A DNA stretch of 64,000 bases from Acutalibacter muris (GTDB lineage: Bacteria; Bacillota; Clostridia; Oscillospirales; Acutalibacteraceae): the NCBI RefSeq assembly GCF_002201475.1, contig NZ_CP021422.1, positions 3,348,001-3,412,000 of the forward strand, in the 5' to 3' direction. Of the stretch, positions 9,889-18,223 are shown one piece after another. A model generated the notes under the pieces. The model was not told where the DNA came from, did no database searches, and saw only the letters and a program-made list of their open reading frames with translations. The position numbers and the translations under genes are program-made. Numbering within the stretch: the stretch's first letter is position 1; each line of letters begins with the position of its first letter.

Positions 9889-9925
9889 AAATGGCCCCTG
9901 CTTACAGGAGCCATTTTGCAGTGAC
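9889..9925 (-). terminator. Intrinsic terminator after agrD
   Basis: Hairpin with arms AAAATGGC(C)CCTG / CAGG(A)GCCATTTT; on the minus strand it ends in ATTTTTG. It lies 18 bases beyond the agrD stop and before the agrB remnant, so agrD is probably a monocistronic short transcript. Confidence 0.6.
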
Positions 9926-9942
9926 GGCGGCTAGGCGCCTGA

Positions 9943-10098
9943 TCACTTGATCTTGCTGAACCGGCGCAGGGATTCGGGGGCTTTGGGCTGGTGGATGATG
10001 GTAGAAGATGCTGTGTTGGCGCCCACGAAGAGGATAGCGGAAAGGAAAAAGGCCATACCTGCTGCAAGCTTTGAGAAGATGTCTTTTGCTTTTATCAT
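9943..10098 (-). CDS. agrD: Cyclic lactone/thiolactone autoinducer peptide precursor
   Basis: 51 codons, ATG at 10096-10098 after AGAGGGA. The N-terminal amphipathic part (MIKAKDIFSKLAAGMAFFLS) is followed by the peptide core region with GANTASSTIIHQP and the charged C-terminal tail KAPESLRRF. This is the standard build of clostridial AgrD-like precursors, with the HQP-x-x-P-E-x-L motif after the mature peptide. The usual cyclising residue is Cys or Ser; here the serines in NTASSTII are the candidates, since the protein has no Cys. Its own promoter carries paired direct repeats (see 10122-10192). The neighbouring agrB, agrA and agrC are all broken, so this peptide gene is orphaned. Confidence 0.8.
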   Translation of the reverse strand: MIKAKDIFSKLAAGMAFFLSAILFVGANTASSTIIHQPKAPESLRRFSKIK

Positions 10099-10121
10099 TG
10101 CAGTTCCCTCTTTTGGCTTAT

Positions 10122-10192
10122 ATTATACTCCCCATACACAAAAAAATCTAGCCCAATTTACCAAATGGTCAAAAATCGATACAAAATGGTCA
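10122..10192 (-). promoter_or_regulatory. agrD promoter with LytTR/AgrA-type direct repeats
   Basis: On the minus strand TATAAT (10122-10127) forms a -10; the matching -35 at 10145-10150 is poor (TAGATT). Two perfect copies of AAATGGTCA (10163-10171 and 10184-10192) are separated by exactly 12 bp. That 9-12-9 arrangement is the known binding architecture of AgrA/LytTR regulators, and it lies just upstream of the weak -35, where an activator would be expected. Confidence 0.65.
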
Positions 10193-10412
10193 TTTCATGA
10201 AAAAACGCTTATTTTCTTCTCGTGATAAGATAAACACAATATATTGTGGAGGTAAAGCAGATTATCTTTAGGGAGGGGAGGCACGTCGGAGAAGCAGAAG
10301 CTGACAGCAGAGATTAACAAGCTGCTAAGAAAACAAAACCCAGAAAAAGGAGGACAAACGAAGATATTTGTGGTATAATTTTTCATATAGAATAATGTTC
10401 CAGGGTGACGCC

Positions 10413-11143
10413 ATGAGAATTATTTTATGCGATGACGACGAACAAATCTTGGACCAGCTGCAAAAGTATCTTAGAGAATACCATGAGTCTGCCCATCTCG
10501 CTCAACCTGAATATGCAGTTTACTCAAACGGCGACGCCCTGCTTGCTTCGGAGTCCAGAGCTTCTGCCCTGCGAGCTGACATTGCGTTTCTTGACGTAGA
10601 GATGCCCGGACGGAATGGCATAAACATAGGGGCGCTTTTGAGGGAGAAAAACCCGAAAATCAAAATTTTCATTGTCACCTCCTATCTGGATTATCTTGAC
10701 GACGCTATGAAATTTCATGTCTTTCGCTATCTCTCAAAGCCCATTGATAAGGCGCGGCTCTTTCGTAATTTCAAGGAGGCTCTATACCAAATCAGTATGG
10801 AGGCAGAAAAATAAGCATAGAAACGAAAGAGGAAACCATTATCTGTTCATCAGACGAGATTGTCATGATTGAGAAGGAGGACCGTAGAGTAATAGTCCAT
10901 ACCCTTTCCCGCTCCTTAGAGTCCGTAGAAAACGCGAAATACTGGGACAGGCTTTTGAAGTACAGGAGCTTTAATAGGCCTCACCGAAGCTACATAATCA
11001 ACTTAAAGTACCTCCAGTCCTATACCCATGAATCGATCGTTCTTAAAACACCTGATGGGAGAATTTGGGAGGCATATATAGCCCGGCGCAAGTACCAGGA
11101 GTTCAAAGACGCGCACCTGCTTTTTTTGGAGGCGATGTCATAA
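10413..11143 (+). pseudogene. agrA: AgrA-like response regulator (receiver + LytTR), frameshifted
   Basis: The receiver domain is intact: IILCDDDEQILDQL, phosphoacceptor FLDVEMPGRNG, IFIVTSYLDY and RYLSKPID. The frame stops at 10814 in the run GAAAAATAA. Reading back one base at the A-run (10807-10811) continues with ISIETKEETIICSSDEI and the LytTR DNA-binding domain (YRSFNRPHRSYIINLKYLQ) to 11143. One lost A explains the break. The LytTR half has no good ribosome site of its own. The stop overlaps the ATG of the kinase remnant (TAATG). Confidence 0.8.
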
Positions 11144-12210
11144 TGGATATGAGGCTTATCTATCTGTGCATATACGTTGCGGAGGGCATTACGGCGTGAA
11201 GCTATTTTTCAGGAATGTTTAGAAGGCGGTGTACGCTTTTGGTAAGCGTGGCGGCATATGCTGTAGGCTACGGCACGGCTTTCCTTACCTTCAATATCGC
11301 GGATACCTGGATAAACGGCTTGGCGTTTGCTCTGATAAATTTCACTCTGCTATGCGGCTGCTACACCTGCCCATGGAAAGCGGGCATCTTTCATGCGGGT
11401 ATGCTCACCTGCTTATCAACAGGGCTGGAGTTCATAATTGTTTTGATCTTGGGCGCTGTGCCAGGCGACTATGACCTATACCAATCCAGTACACCAGTGC
11501 TGACGATTTTGGCTGTTTGCGGGCTATCAGTACAGTCAAAAAGTCAGCCAGCAGTACCTTTCACTGCAAATGGTGAAGCAGAAGAAGGAGGCTGAGGGAG
11601 TCTATTTTAAAATGCTGGAGGGAAAATATGATGATCAGCGGGTGCTTATCCACGACCTCCGGCGGCACCTGACCGCCATCAAGGGACTTGCCCAGGAGCA
11701 GGGCGCGGATTCTGTGGTGGACTATGTTACGAAAATCAAAGAGCTGCCGGCACTTCAAAACAGGATACGCTATTGCAAAAACCCAATGCTTGACGTGGTG
11801 CTGTCCAGGTATGAAGAGCTCTGTTACGAGCGGGGCATAGCTTTCCAGGTGGAGGTGCGGGATTAGGAGTATGATTTTATCGCCCCAAACGACATTACCG
11901 CCCTGTTTGGAAACCTCCTTGAAAACGCCGTGGAAGCGGCCAAAATACTGCCGAGCCTTATGTGGAACTGCACATGGGCAGTCCTGCGGGGACAGACTTG
12001 TTTTTGTCCTTGACAAACCCTTGCAGCCACCCGCCCCGGGAGGACGGTCGTGGGGGATTTCTGACCCGCAAGCTCAATAAGGAACAGCACGGTATCGGGC
12101 TGAAAAGCGTGAAAGCCATTGTCAGAAAATGCGACGGCACCCTAAACCATGAATATGACCGGGAAACGAAGCTGTTTAATATCTCAGTCCTGTTGAAAGA
12201 TAAAGTATAA
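11143..12210 (+). pseudogene. agrC: AgrC-like GHKL histidine kinase, multiply disrupted
   Basis: Starts MDMRLIYLCIYVAEGITA then TGA at about 11197. Membrane segments follow in the same frame to about 11520. A frame change then gives YQYSQKVSQQYLSLQ and the dimerisation/H box region KYDDQRVLIHDLRRHLTAIKG. An in-frame TAG at 11864 precedes the N box (DITALFGNLLENAVEAA), and another shift near 11950 precedes the G box (NKEQHGIGLKSVKAIV) and the end at 12210. Four or more lesions make it a clear pseudogene. It would have been the membrane sensor of the AgrD-derived peptide. Confidence 0.8.
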
Positions 12211-12225
12211 ATTCATAATCCCCCA

Positions 12226-12264
12226 AGAAGCCCCTCTCTGGTGTCAGAGAGGGGCTTCTGTTTG
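12226..12264 (+). terminator. Intrinsic terminator after the agrA-agrC remnants
   Basis: Perfect hairpin AGAAGCCCCTCTCT / AGAGAGGGGCTTCT followed by GTTTGG. Confidence 0.8.
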
Positions 12265-12504
12265 GTTAGGAGGAAACCACAATATATCGTAGTTCCTAAT
12301 GGGTATAAAAAGTATCAACATACCATTTTGTCGCGTTTTTTGTCATTTCGCGCAAAGGAAGTTGTAAAAACAAAATTTTTCTGCTACACTTTTGGCAGTT
12401 GAACAGAAACCGTACTACAAGTCCGATTTCCGTCAGCAAGAGTTGGTCGACTCGATGTCCTAATCAGGTTATTTGCCAATTTATTCTTTAGAAGGTGAGT
12501 ATAC

Positions 12505-13776
12505 ATGAGAAAAAGCATTTTTATAGCTCTTGTTTCTCTGCTCCTGGCAGTATTGTTGATTTCATGCGGCAGCAAAAATCAAGATGACCCAACCCCCAGC
12601 CAGCCCGACCAATCGGGCCGGACAGACAAATTGAGTCTGCCACAGCTGTCCGTGCTTGTAGACCTGCCAAGCGCGGACAGCGGTAGTATTGATGGCTTTT
12701 TCCCCTACGTCCCCGGAAACGGAAAGGACTTCCTGATCATAACCGAGACCCTGCCCCCAGAGGGTCAGGAGCGTAGCGCCGCTCTCAGCCGGATTCGCAC
12801 TGAGGTACTGGCGGGAAAAGGCCCCGATGTGTTTATCTGCACCTGCTGGGCCCCTGGCATAGGTGAGGAAGGGCTTTTCAAGTTCCCGAACCAGGCCATG
12901 GAAAACAGGATATTCCTGCCGCTGGACGACTATATTTCGCAGGCTAAGTACATGTAGTGGGACCGTCTTCTGCCAGTTGTGATGGAGGCCGGGAGGGGCG
13001 ACGAGGGTCAAATGCTTCTCCCGCTGGCGTATACGTTTGACGTGCTCCTTTTGGACAGGGACAGGTTCAGCTCAAGCGTTGAGCTCCCGGCGGCATGGGA
13101 GGAGCTGGCCGAAAGCGCAGATAAGCTTGCCCGGTCGCTGGCGGGGTATGTGACGCCTTATAATATGATGGGAGAATTGGCTGATTACGATAAGGGCTTA
13201 CCTGCGTTTTCAGAAGACGAGCTGTTTGAATATATGAAAAAGGCTATAGACCATTCAAAGAAAGTCCAATCGGAGGCGATCGTACCTGTCTTTGTGAACT
13301 TTACAGACGGCAAATTTAGCGGACCAGACAACACGCTGGATCTACTCAACGGACGGAAGTTCGACTTCTTTTCTACCTATAATAAAGATAGCGGCATCAC
13401 AGTGGACATAACCGCCTTTGCGGGCATAAACCGCAACAGCGCCCACCCGGACGAGGCCTTTACGGTGCTGGATTTCCAAATTAGCCGGGAGGTTCAGAAG
13501 GGCTTTCCCATCTATTCCGCCATGCACAGCCTGCCCACGCATATGGATCTTTACTCAAACGAATACCCCGCCCACGGATAGGCTATGAGCGAGGAGCATT
13601 TCGAGAGCTTCTCCAGGCTGCAGGACCAGATAAACGTGGCGAAATTCTATACTCTCTTGGAGGGGGCCATGCTGGGTATAACTGCCGAGTTTGACTTTAA
13701 GAAGGGAACGGAGGAGCTGAGGAAGATTGTACATAAGCGCTACATGGAAATGTCGATGATGTTGGTCAAGAGCTAA
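12505..13776 (+). pseudogene. Extracellular solute-binding lipoprotein with two in-frame TAG codons
   Basis: One reading frame from ATG (12505, after GAAGGTGAG) to TAA at 13774-13776, interrupted only by TAG at 12955-12957 and TAG at 13579-13581. The N-terminus is a lipoprotein signal (LLLAVLLISCGSK, Cys at about 21). LAGKGPDVFICTCWAPG, LPLAYTFDVLLLDRDRF and the C-terminal domain resemble ABC-transporter sugar-binding proteins of the family-1 type. No permease or ATPase gene is adjacent. The two amber codons fall at KYM-x-WDRLL and AHG-x-AMSEE with homologous-looking protein on both sides. Simplest reading is recent decay; readthrough cannot be excluded. Confidence 0.65.
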
Positions 13777-13976
13777 AAGCAGGCCCCCCCACATGAAAAA
13801 ATCACACAACACCTTATAAGATAAGTCCAAGCTGGTACAAAAAGTTCTCTGTGCGGGAGCTCCATCACTGTAGAACAATGCCGTGTTTTGGCAGAATCTG
13901 AGGTGTGCCTCATGGAGGTACGCATCTTCTATTGGTAAGATTTTCCTATAAATCTTTTTTATAGGAGGGCTTTCCA

Positions 13977-14243
13977 ATGAGAAAATTCAGTGCTCTGCTC
14001 AGGCCATACCTGCAAAATGTCCTAAACCTTACCCGGCACGAAAACAACGTTACTCAGGAGAACATGGCGGAATTCTTCTATATGTCCACCCGTTCCTACT
14101 GCGACTTGGAGAGGGGCAAGTCCGGCTTTTTCGCCGTGAGCCTCATTATCCTTCTCGCTGGTCTTCCCGACGATGTGATGGTGTGGCTTGTCCGGGGATT
14201 TTTCAGTCTCCTTTTAGACGCGCTGGACGAGGAGGTGATCTGA
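13977..14243 (+). CDS. XRE-like helix-turn-helix protein
   Basis: 88 residues. ATG at 13977 follows AGGAGGGCTTTCCA. The middle, NNVTQENMAEFFYMSTRSYC followed by DLERGKSGF, has the Cro/C1-type HTH spacing. The C-terminus is hydrophobic (LIILLAGLPDDVMVWLVRGF). Its stop overlaps the next start (TGATG), so the two genes are probably translated together. Target and function are unknown. Confidence 0.6.
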   Translation: MRKFSALLRPYLQNVLNLTRHENNVTQENMAEFFYMSTRSYCDLERGKSGFFAVSLIILLAGLPDDVMVWLVRGFFSLLLDALDEEVI

Positions 14244-14485
14244 TGTCCGCTTTGAAATTCTATGGCTGTTACTTATCCTGGCTCGGCGCTTCTGAGCCCG
14301 TCCCCCTGCAGAGTCTCTTTGATTTTCCTTTCACCAACAGGGACATTTATGAGGAGGACAAGGTTGTGAACCGTCTTTTCTATCTTGTGCCTGACCTGTC
14401 TGGTACAGTTCCCCGATGCTTTTTCTTCTTTGAGGAGAACGTCTTTTCAAAAGACAAGGTTGGCGACCTGCTCCTGCAAACTTAA
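14243..14485 (+). CDS. Small hypothetical protein coupled to the XRE-like gene
   Basis: 80 residues. ATG at 14243 overlaps the upstream TGA, and GGAGGTGATC sits before it. Composition is rich in aromatic residues (CFFFFEENVF); no recognised domain. Kept because of the ribosome site and overlap; function not recognised. Confidence 0.45.
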   Translation: MSALKFYGCYLSWLGASEPVPLQSLFDFPFTNRDIYEEDKVVNRLFYLVPDLSGTVPRCFFFFEENVFSKDKVGDLLLQT

Positions 14486-14685
14486 GCGTTCCATACCTTT
14501 GAGTCCTGATATATCCTTTTCACAGGGGCGGTTCCCAATGCGGGCCGCCCTTGCCTTTTGATACACGATATCGTTCGGTCTCTCCTCCACATATTGGCTT
14601 ACAACTTGAAATAGAGCGTCATTCTGCACAGAGGCGGGCGAAGCATCCTCAAGGAAAAAGCGGCGGCACCGGCTGGGAAAGTCCT

Positions 14686-15060
14686 TTACATAAACTTATC
14701 GGTCACCCCTGGGGCCCCCTGGTGCTGAGCCATATCGCCCATCTCAGGAGCCTGTTCATCGGCAAGGGCCTGCTAGATCTGGTCTTGATACGCCGTCAGG
14801 AAGCCTCTGCCCATGTCGATATACTCGTCGCGCTCGCCATCGTCCAATTGGCCCACCAGGGGGCAATAGAGCGCCAGCTTGACCGGCCGGGCGGCCTAGG
14901 TCATGGCCTTGATATCGTCACGGAGCAGGATATTCCTTGGCGGCTTGCTAATACCGGCTTCCAGCATATCGTGATAGAGCTGGTGGATGTCGGTGGGCAG
15001 CTCCCGCTCAAGGGCTGCCCCAGCCTTTCCGATGGTTTAACCTTGATTATTTGATACACC
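14686..15060 (-). pseudogene. Remnant of an unrecognised gene with two in-frame TAG codons
   Basis: The minus-strand frame ending in TAA at 14686-14688 reads AALERELPTDIHQLYHDMLE, then ISKPPRNILLRDDIKAMT-TAG, then ARPVKLALYCPLVGQLDDGE, YIDMGRGFLTAYQDQI-TAG and QALADEQAPEMGDMAQHQG. It has protein-like composition over 120 codons. AAGGAGGTG lies near 15060 but no in-frame start remains (a TAA follows it). I do not recognise the family. Nothing else is seen between 14486 and 14685. Confidence 0.4.
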
Positions 15061-15089
15061 TCCTTGTATAATGTATTTAGGTTGTTCAA

Positions 15090-15440
15090 GGGATACCTAT
15101 AAACCCTCAGACCTACTTCTTTACATCTCCTATCTGATAGGAGATAATAGTTTTATTAGATTGAGAGGATGATCGTCACCTCCTTGAGCGCCTTTGCTCG
15201 TACTTGAAAGACTGATCCCTCTCTCTAATAAGCTTTCCGCGTATGAGTTGGATGTTGGTTGCCTTATGGCTTCTCTCCGTATTTAGCACAAGGTAGTGGC
15301 GCCTATTATCTGAGTGGTCTCCCAATCCAAAATTCTTCTTCTGAGGTGACTGTATGTTTTTTTGTTGGCATTGATATTGGTAAAAATAACCATGTCGCTT
15401 CCATGATGGATGAATCTGGCAAGGTGGTATTTAAGGCTTT
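15090..15440 (+). pseudogene. 5' fragment of an IS110-family element (leader plus start of recombinase)
   Basis: GTG at 15346 starts FFVGIDIGKNNHVASMMDES then GKVVFKAFS, the first strand and Asp of the IS110 RuvC-like domain, and homology ends at about 15440. The 250 bases before it are non-coding and contain a 19-bp near-perfect palindrome (TCTCCTATC-T-GATAGGAGA, 15126-15144), as expected for the structured left end of group IS110. The rest of the recombinase is gone; the fragment is fused to the inside of a nucleotidyltransferase gene on the other strand. Confidence 0.65.
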
Positions 15441-15585
15441 CTCCTTGTATGGCAAGGTCGATATCACTACGCTCCCGGTTGTCGCCCCTTGCCCGGGAGC
15501 CGAAAAGGATTACCTTGTCCAATTTGCATTGGAGAGCCAAATCTATTATTTCGACTTTTAAAGTTTCTGATAGACTGTAATCCAC
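15430..15585 (-). pseudogene. MNT-type nucleotidyltransferase (MntA/antitoxin-like), truncated
   Basis: GTG at 15585 with GGAGGTG upstream. About 50 residues are genuine: LDKVILFGSRARGDNRERSD then IDLAIQG, the GS-x(9-11)-D-x-D motif of minimal nucleotidyltransferases. These usually pair with HEPN toxins in HEPN-MNT modules, where they AMPylate the toxin. After LAIQG the frame reads the antisense of the IS110 fragment, so the C-terminal half is lost. No HEPN partner is seen upstream. Confidence 0.7.
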
Positions 15586-15692
15586 TTAACGCACCTCCAT
15601 CTTATCTATTCAAGTATACATCAAGAAGCGGAATTTAGCAATGGATCTTTCTAAATCATTCAACCGCTTTGCGGCAGTTTTGTCATTTGCAC

Positions 15693-15745
15693 TTGACAGG
15701 GCTGCTCGATTGCGGTATAATAACACTGTTATATAGCGTTGTTAT
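15693..15745 (+). promoter_or_regulatory. tetR promoter with overlapping inverted repeat
   Basis: TTGACA (15693-15698), 17-bp spacer and TATAAT (15716-15721) form a consensus promoter. ATAACA/TGTTAT (15720-15725 and 15740-15745) form a dyad over the start region, a likely autoregulatory operator. Confidence 0.75.
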
Positions 15746-15757
15746 AGGAGGGCTAAT

Positions 15758-16375
15758 GTGAGCGACAACCCCACTCTCGAAAAGATCCACCAGACCGCCA
15801 CCGCAGAGTTCTTGGAAAAAGGCTTCCAGGGAGCCTCCCTGCGGAATATCGTCAAGTCCGCTGGAGTGACCACCGGGGCCTTTTACGGCTACTACTCCAG
15901 CAAGGAGGCCCTGTTCGCCGCCCTGGTGGAGCCCTGCGCAGCGGCTGTCATGGGCCGGTTCATGACAGCCCAGACGGACTTTGCCCAGCTCCCCAAGGAG
16001 GAGCAGCCCGCCCATATGGGGCAGGAATCCGGGGACTGCGTCGACTGGATGATCGACTATATGTACAGCCACTGGGAGGCGTTCAAGCTGCTGATCTGTT
16101 GTAGCAGCGGCACCCCCTATGAGCACTTTATTCATAATATGGTGGACATCGAGGTGGAATACACTTTCAGATATATCGACGTACTGAGGGACCTGGGGCA
16201 TACTGTCCCCGAACTGGACCGGGAGCTGTGCCATATGATCGCCAGCGGGATGTTCGAGGGAATGTTTGAGGTTTTGCGGCATGATATGCCAAAGGAGCGG
16301 GCGGTCAGGTTTGTCACCAGGCTGAGGGAGTTTTATACTGCTGGTTGGATAAAAATAATGGGACAGAATAGTTAG
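15758..16375 (+). CDS. TetR-family transcriptional regulator
   Basis: 205 residues from GTG at 15758 (AGGAGG six bases upstream). The N-terminal HTH is typical: GFQGASLRNIVKSAGVTTGA then FYGYYSSKEALFAALVEP. The C-terminal ligand domain is less conserved. It stands immediately upstream of, and co-directional with, two ABC exporter genes and probably controls them or itself through the dyads at 15720-15745 and 16368-16388 (ATAGTTA-N6-TAACTAT). Confidence 0.9.
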   Translation: MSDNPTLEKIHQTATAEFLEKGFQGASLRNIVKSAGVTTGAFYGYYSSKEALFAALVEPCAAAVMGRFMTAQTDFAQLPKEEQPAHMGQESGDCVDWMIDYMYSHWEAFKLLICCSSGTPYEHFIHNMVDIEVEYTFRYIDVLRDLGHTVPELDRELCHMIASGMFEGMFEVLRHDMPKERAVRFVTRLREFYTAGWIKIMGQNS

Positions 16376-16409
16376 CACGGTAACTATGTCCTATTATTTT
16401 TGCCATATA

Positions 16410-16425
16410 GTTAGCTGCAACTAAT
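16410..16425. promoter_or_regulatory. GTTAG-N6-CTAAY box before the ABC exporter pair
   Basis: GTTAG CTGCAA CTAAT, seven bases before the AAGGAGG of the first ABC gene. The same dyad with the same spacing recurs at 19992, 20035 and 21366. Confidence 0.6.
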
Positions 16426-16444
16426 CATCTAAGGAGGTATCAAC

Positions 16445-18223
16445 TTGAAGAAAGAAAGCAACCTAAAGGAACTCATGCACTATGCGGGGCGGCACAGGTT
16501 TCTGACCTACCTGTCCCTGCTGCTGTCCGCCGCCAGCGCGGTGCTGGCCCTGTTCCCCTTCGTGTTTCTGTTCCGAATTACCCAAGAGGTCCTTGCGGTG
16601 GCCCCGGATTTTCCCCGGGCCGGACACGTTGTCCATAACGGCTGGCTGGCGGTGGGCTTCGCCCTGCTGTCCATTGTGGTCTACGTCTGCGCCCTGATGA
16701 GCTCCCACCTGTCGGCTTTCCGCATCGCCGGGAACATCCGCAAGGCGCTGATGGACCATATCGCAAAGCTGCCCCTGGGCTTCATCGGCGAGATGGGCAG
16801 CGGCAAAATACGCCGCATCGTCAATGACAGCAGCGCCGCCACCGAGACCTATCTGGCCCACCAGCTCCCGGATATGTCAGCGGCGGTCACCACCCCAATC
16901 TGCATGGTAATCCTGCTGTTCCTGTTCGACTGGCGGTTCGGGCTTGTAAGCCTTTTGCCTATCGTTTTAGGCTTTGCAGCCATGTTCAAGATGGTGGGCC
17001 CACAGATGGCAAAGGACATCAAGGAGTACCAAAACGCCCTGGCGGACATGAACAACGAGGCAGTGGAGTATGTGAGGGGCGTGCCGGTGGTCAAGACTTT
17101 CGGGCAGACCGTCCACTCCTTCGCCCGGTTCAAGGGCACCATCGACAATTACTACAAATACTGCATCGCCTACTGCAAGAAGTGCCGGGGCCCCATGCTG
17201 ATGTACACGGTGTTCATCAACAGCGCCTTCGCGTTCCTGATTGCGCTGGCGCTGATTCTGACAGGCAGCGGGCCGGTGGCGCAGCCGATACTCTTGAATT
17301 TTATCTTCTACGTGATTTTCACGCCAATTATCGCCACCGCCATGTCCAAGGTCATGTATATGAGCGAGAACGGCATGATCGTGGCCGACGCGCTGGGCCG
17401 CATTCACTCCATTTTGGACGTGGAGCCGCTGCCCGACCCCCATGCCAGTAAACGACCGGCAGACAATTCTGTTACCCTGGAAAACGTGACTTTCCGTTAC
17501 AGTGGCAGTGCAGAGGATGCAATCAGGAATATATCTATCAAAGTTGAGGCTGGTGAAACGGTGGCCTTGGTAGGACCGTCCGGCGGCGGCAAGACCACGG
17601 TGGCGGGGCTTATCTCCCGGTTTTGGGATGTAACCGGCGGGGCCATCCAGATTGGCGGCGTCAATGTAAAGGACATTTCAAAAGATGTTCTGATGGACAC
17701 CGTGGCCTATGTGTTTCAAGACAGTAAATTGCTCAAAACTTCCATTCTGGAAAATGTGCGGCTGTCTAAGCCCAACGCCACCCGGCAGGAGGTAGAGCGG
17801 GTACTCCACGAGGCGCAATGTGACGACATCATAGCCAAACTGCCCCAAAGTATTGACACGGTGATTGGTACCAAGGGCGTGTACCTCTCCGGCGGCGAAC
17901 AGCAGCGGATTGCCATCGCCCGGGTCATGCTGAAAAACGCGCCCTTCCTTATTCTGGACGAGGCCACCGCCTTTGCGGACCCGGAAAACGAGGCGCTGGT
18001 GCAGAAAGCCTTTGAGCGGCTCTCCAGGGGCAAACCCGTCATCATGATCGCCCACCGGCTGACCACGATTAGGAACGCAGACCGCGTCTTTGCGCTGAGA
18101 GACGGCCGGGTGGAGGAGAGCGGAACCCATGACGCTCTCCTGGCAAACGATGGGCTTTACGCCAGGATGTGGCGGGATTATCAGACCTCAATAAACTGGA
18201 AGGTAGGTGTAAATCATGGTTGA
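16445..18223 (+). CDS. ABC exporter-type ATPase/permease, subunit 1
   Basis: 592 residues from TTG at 16445, positioned 6 bases after AAGGAGG. An N-terminal six-helix exporter domain (to about 330) is fused to a nucleotide-binding domain: Walker A GPSGGGKTT, signature LSGGEQQR, Walker B FLILDEATAFADPEN, switch His MIAHRLTT. The AFADPEN D-loop is like that of IrtAB/YbtPQ-type siderophore-importing ABC proteins, which have exporter folds. It overlaps the next gene by 8 bases and must form a heterodimer with it. With the nearby DtxR-type regulator and siderophore-ATPase fragment, an iron-linked role is plausible but inferred; drug export is the alternative. Confidence 0.85.
   Translation: MKKESNLKELMHYAGRHRFLTYLSLLLSAASAVLALFPFVFLFRITQEVLAVAPDFPRAGHVVHNGWLAVGFALLSIVVYVCALMSSHLSAFRIAGNIRKALMDHIAKLPLGFIGEMGSGKIRRIVNDSSAATETYLAHQLPDMSAAVTTPICMVILLFLFDWRFGLVSLLPIVLGFAAMFKMVGPQMAKDIKEYQNALADMNNEAVEYVRGVPVVKTFGQTVHSFARFKGTIDNYYKYCIAYCKKCRGPMLMYTVFINSAFAFLIALALILTGSGPVAQPILLNFIFYVIFTPIIATAMSKVMYMSENGMIVADALGRIHSILDVEPLPDPHASKRPADNSVTLENVTFRYSGSAEDAIRNISIKVEAGETVALVGPSGGGKTTVAGLISRFWDVTGGAIQIGGVNVKDISKDVLMDTVAYVFQDSKLLKTSILENVRLSKPNATRQEVERVLHEAQCDDIIAKLPQSIDTVIGTKGVYLSGGEQQRIAIARVMLKNAPFLILDEATAFADPENEALVQKAFERLSRGKPVIMIAHRLTTIRNADRVFALRDGRVEESGTHDALLANDGLYARMWRDYQTSINWKVGVNHG

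Noticed and set aside
11864..15000. TAG recoded to an amino acid (pyrrolysine or Gln) across the genome
   Set aside because: Intact genes in this window end in TAG (for example the GH5 gene, the tetR gene and the 63605 MATE gene), and no pyl genes are seen.
15283..15430. C-terminal half of the nucleotidyltransferase frame
   Set aside because: It is the antisense of the IS110 fragment, not conserved protein sequence.
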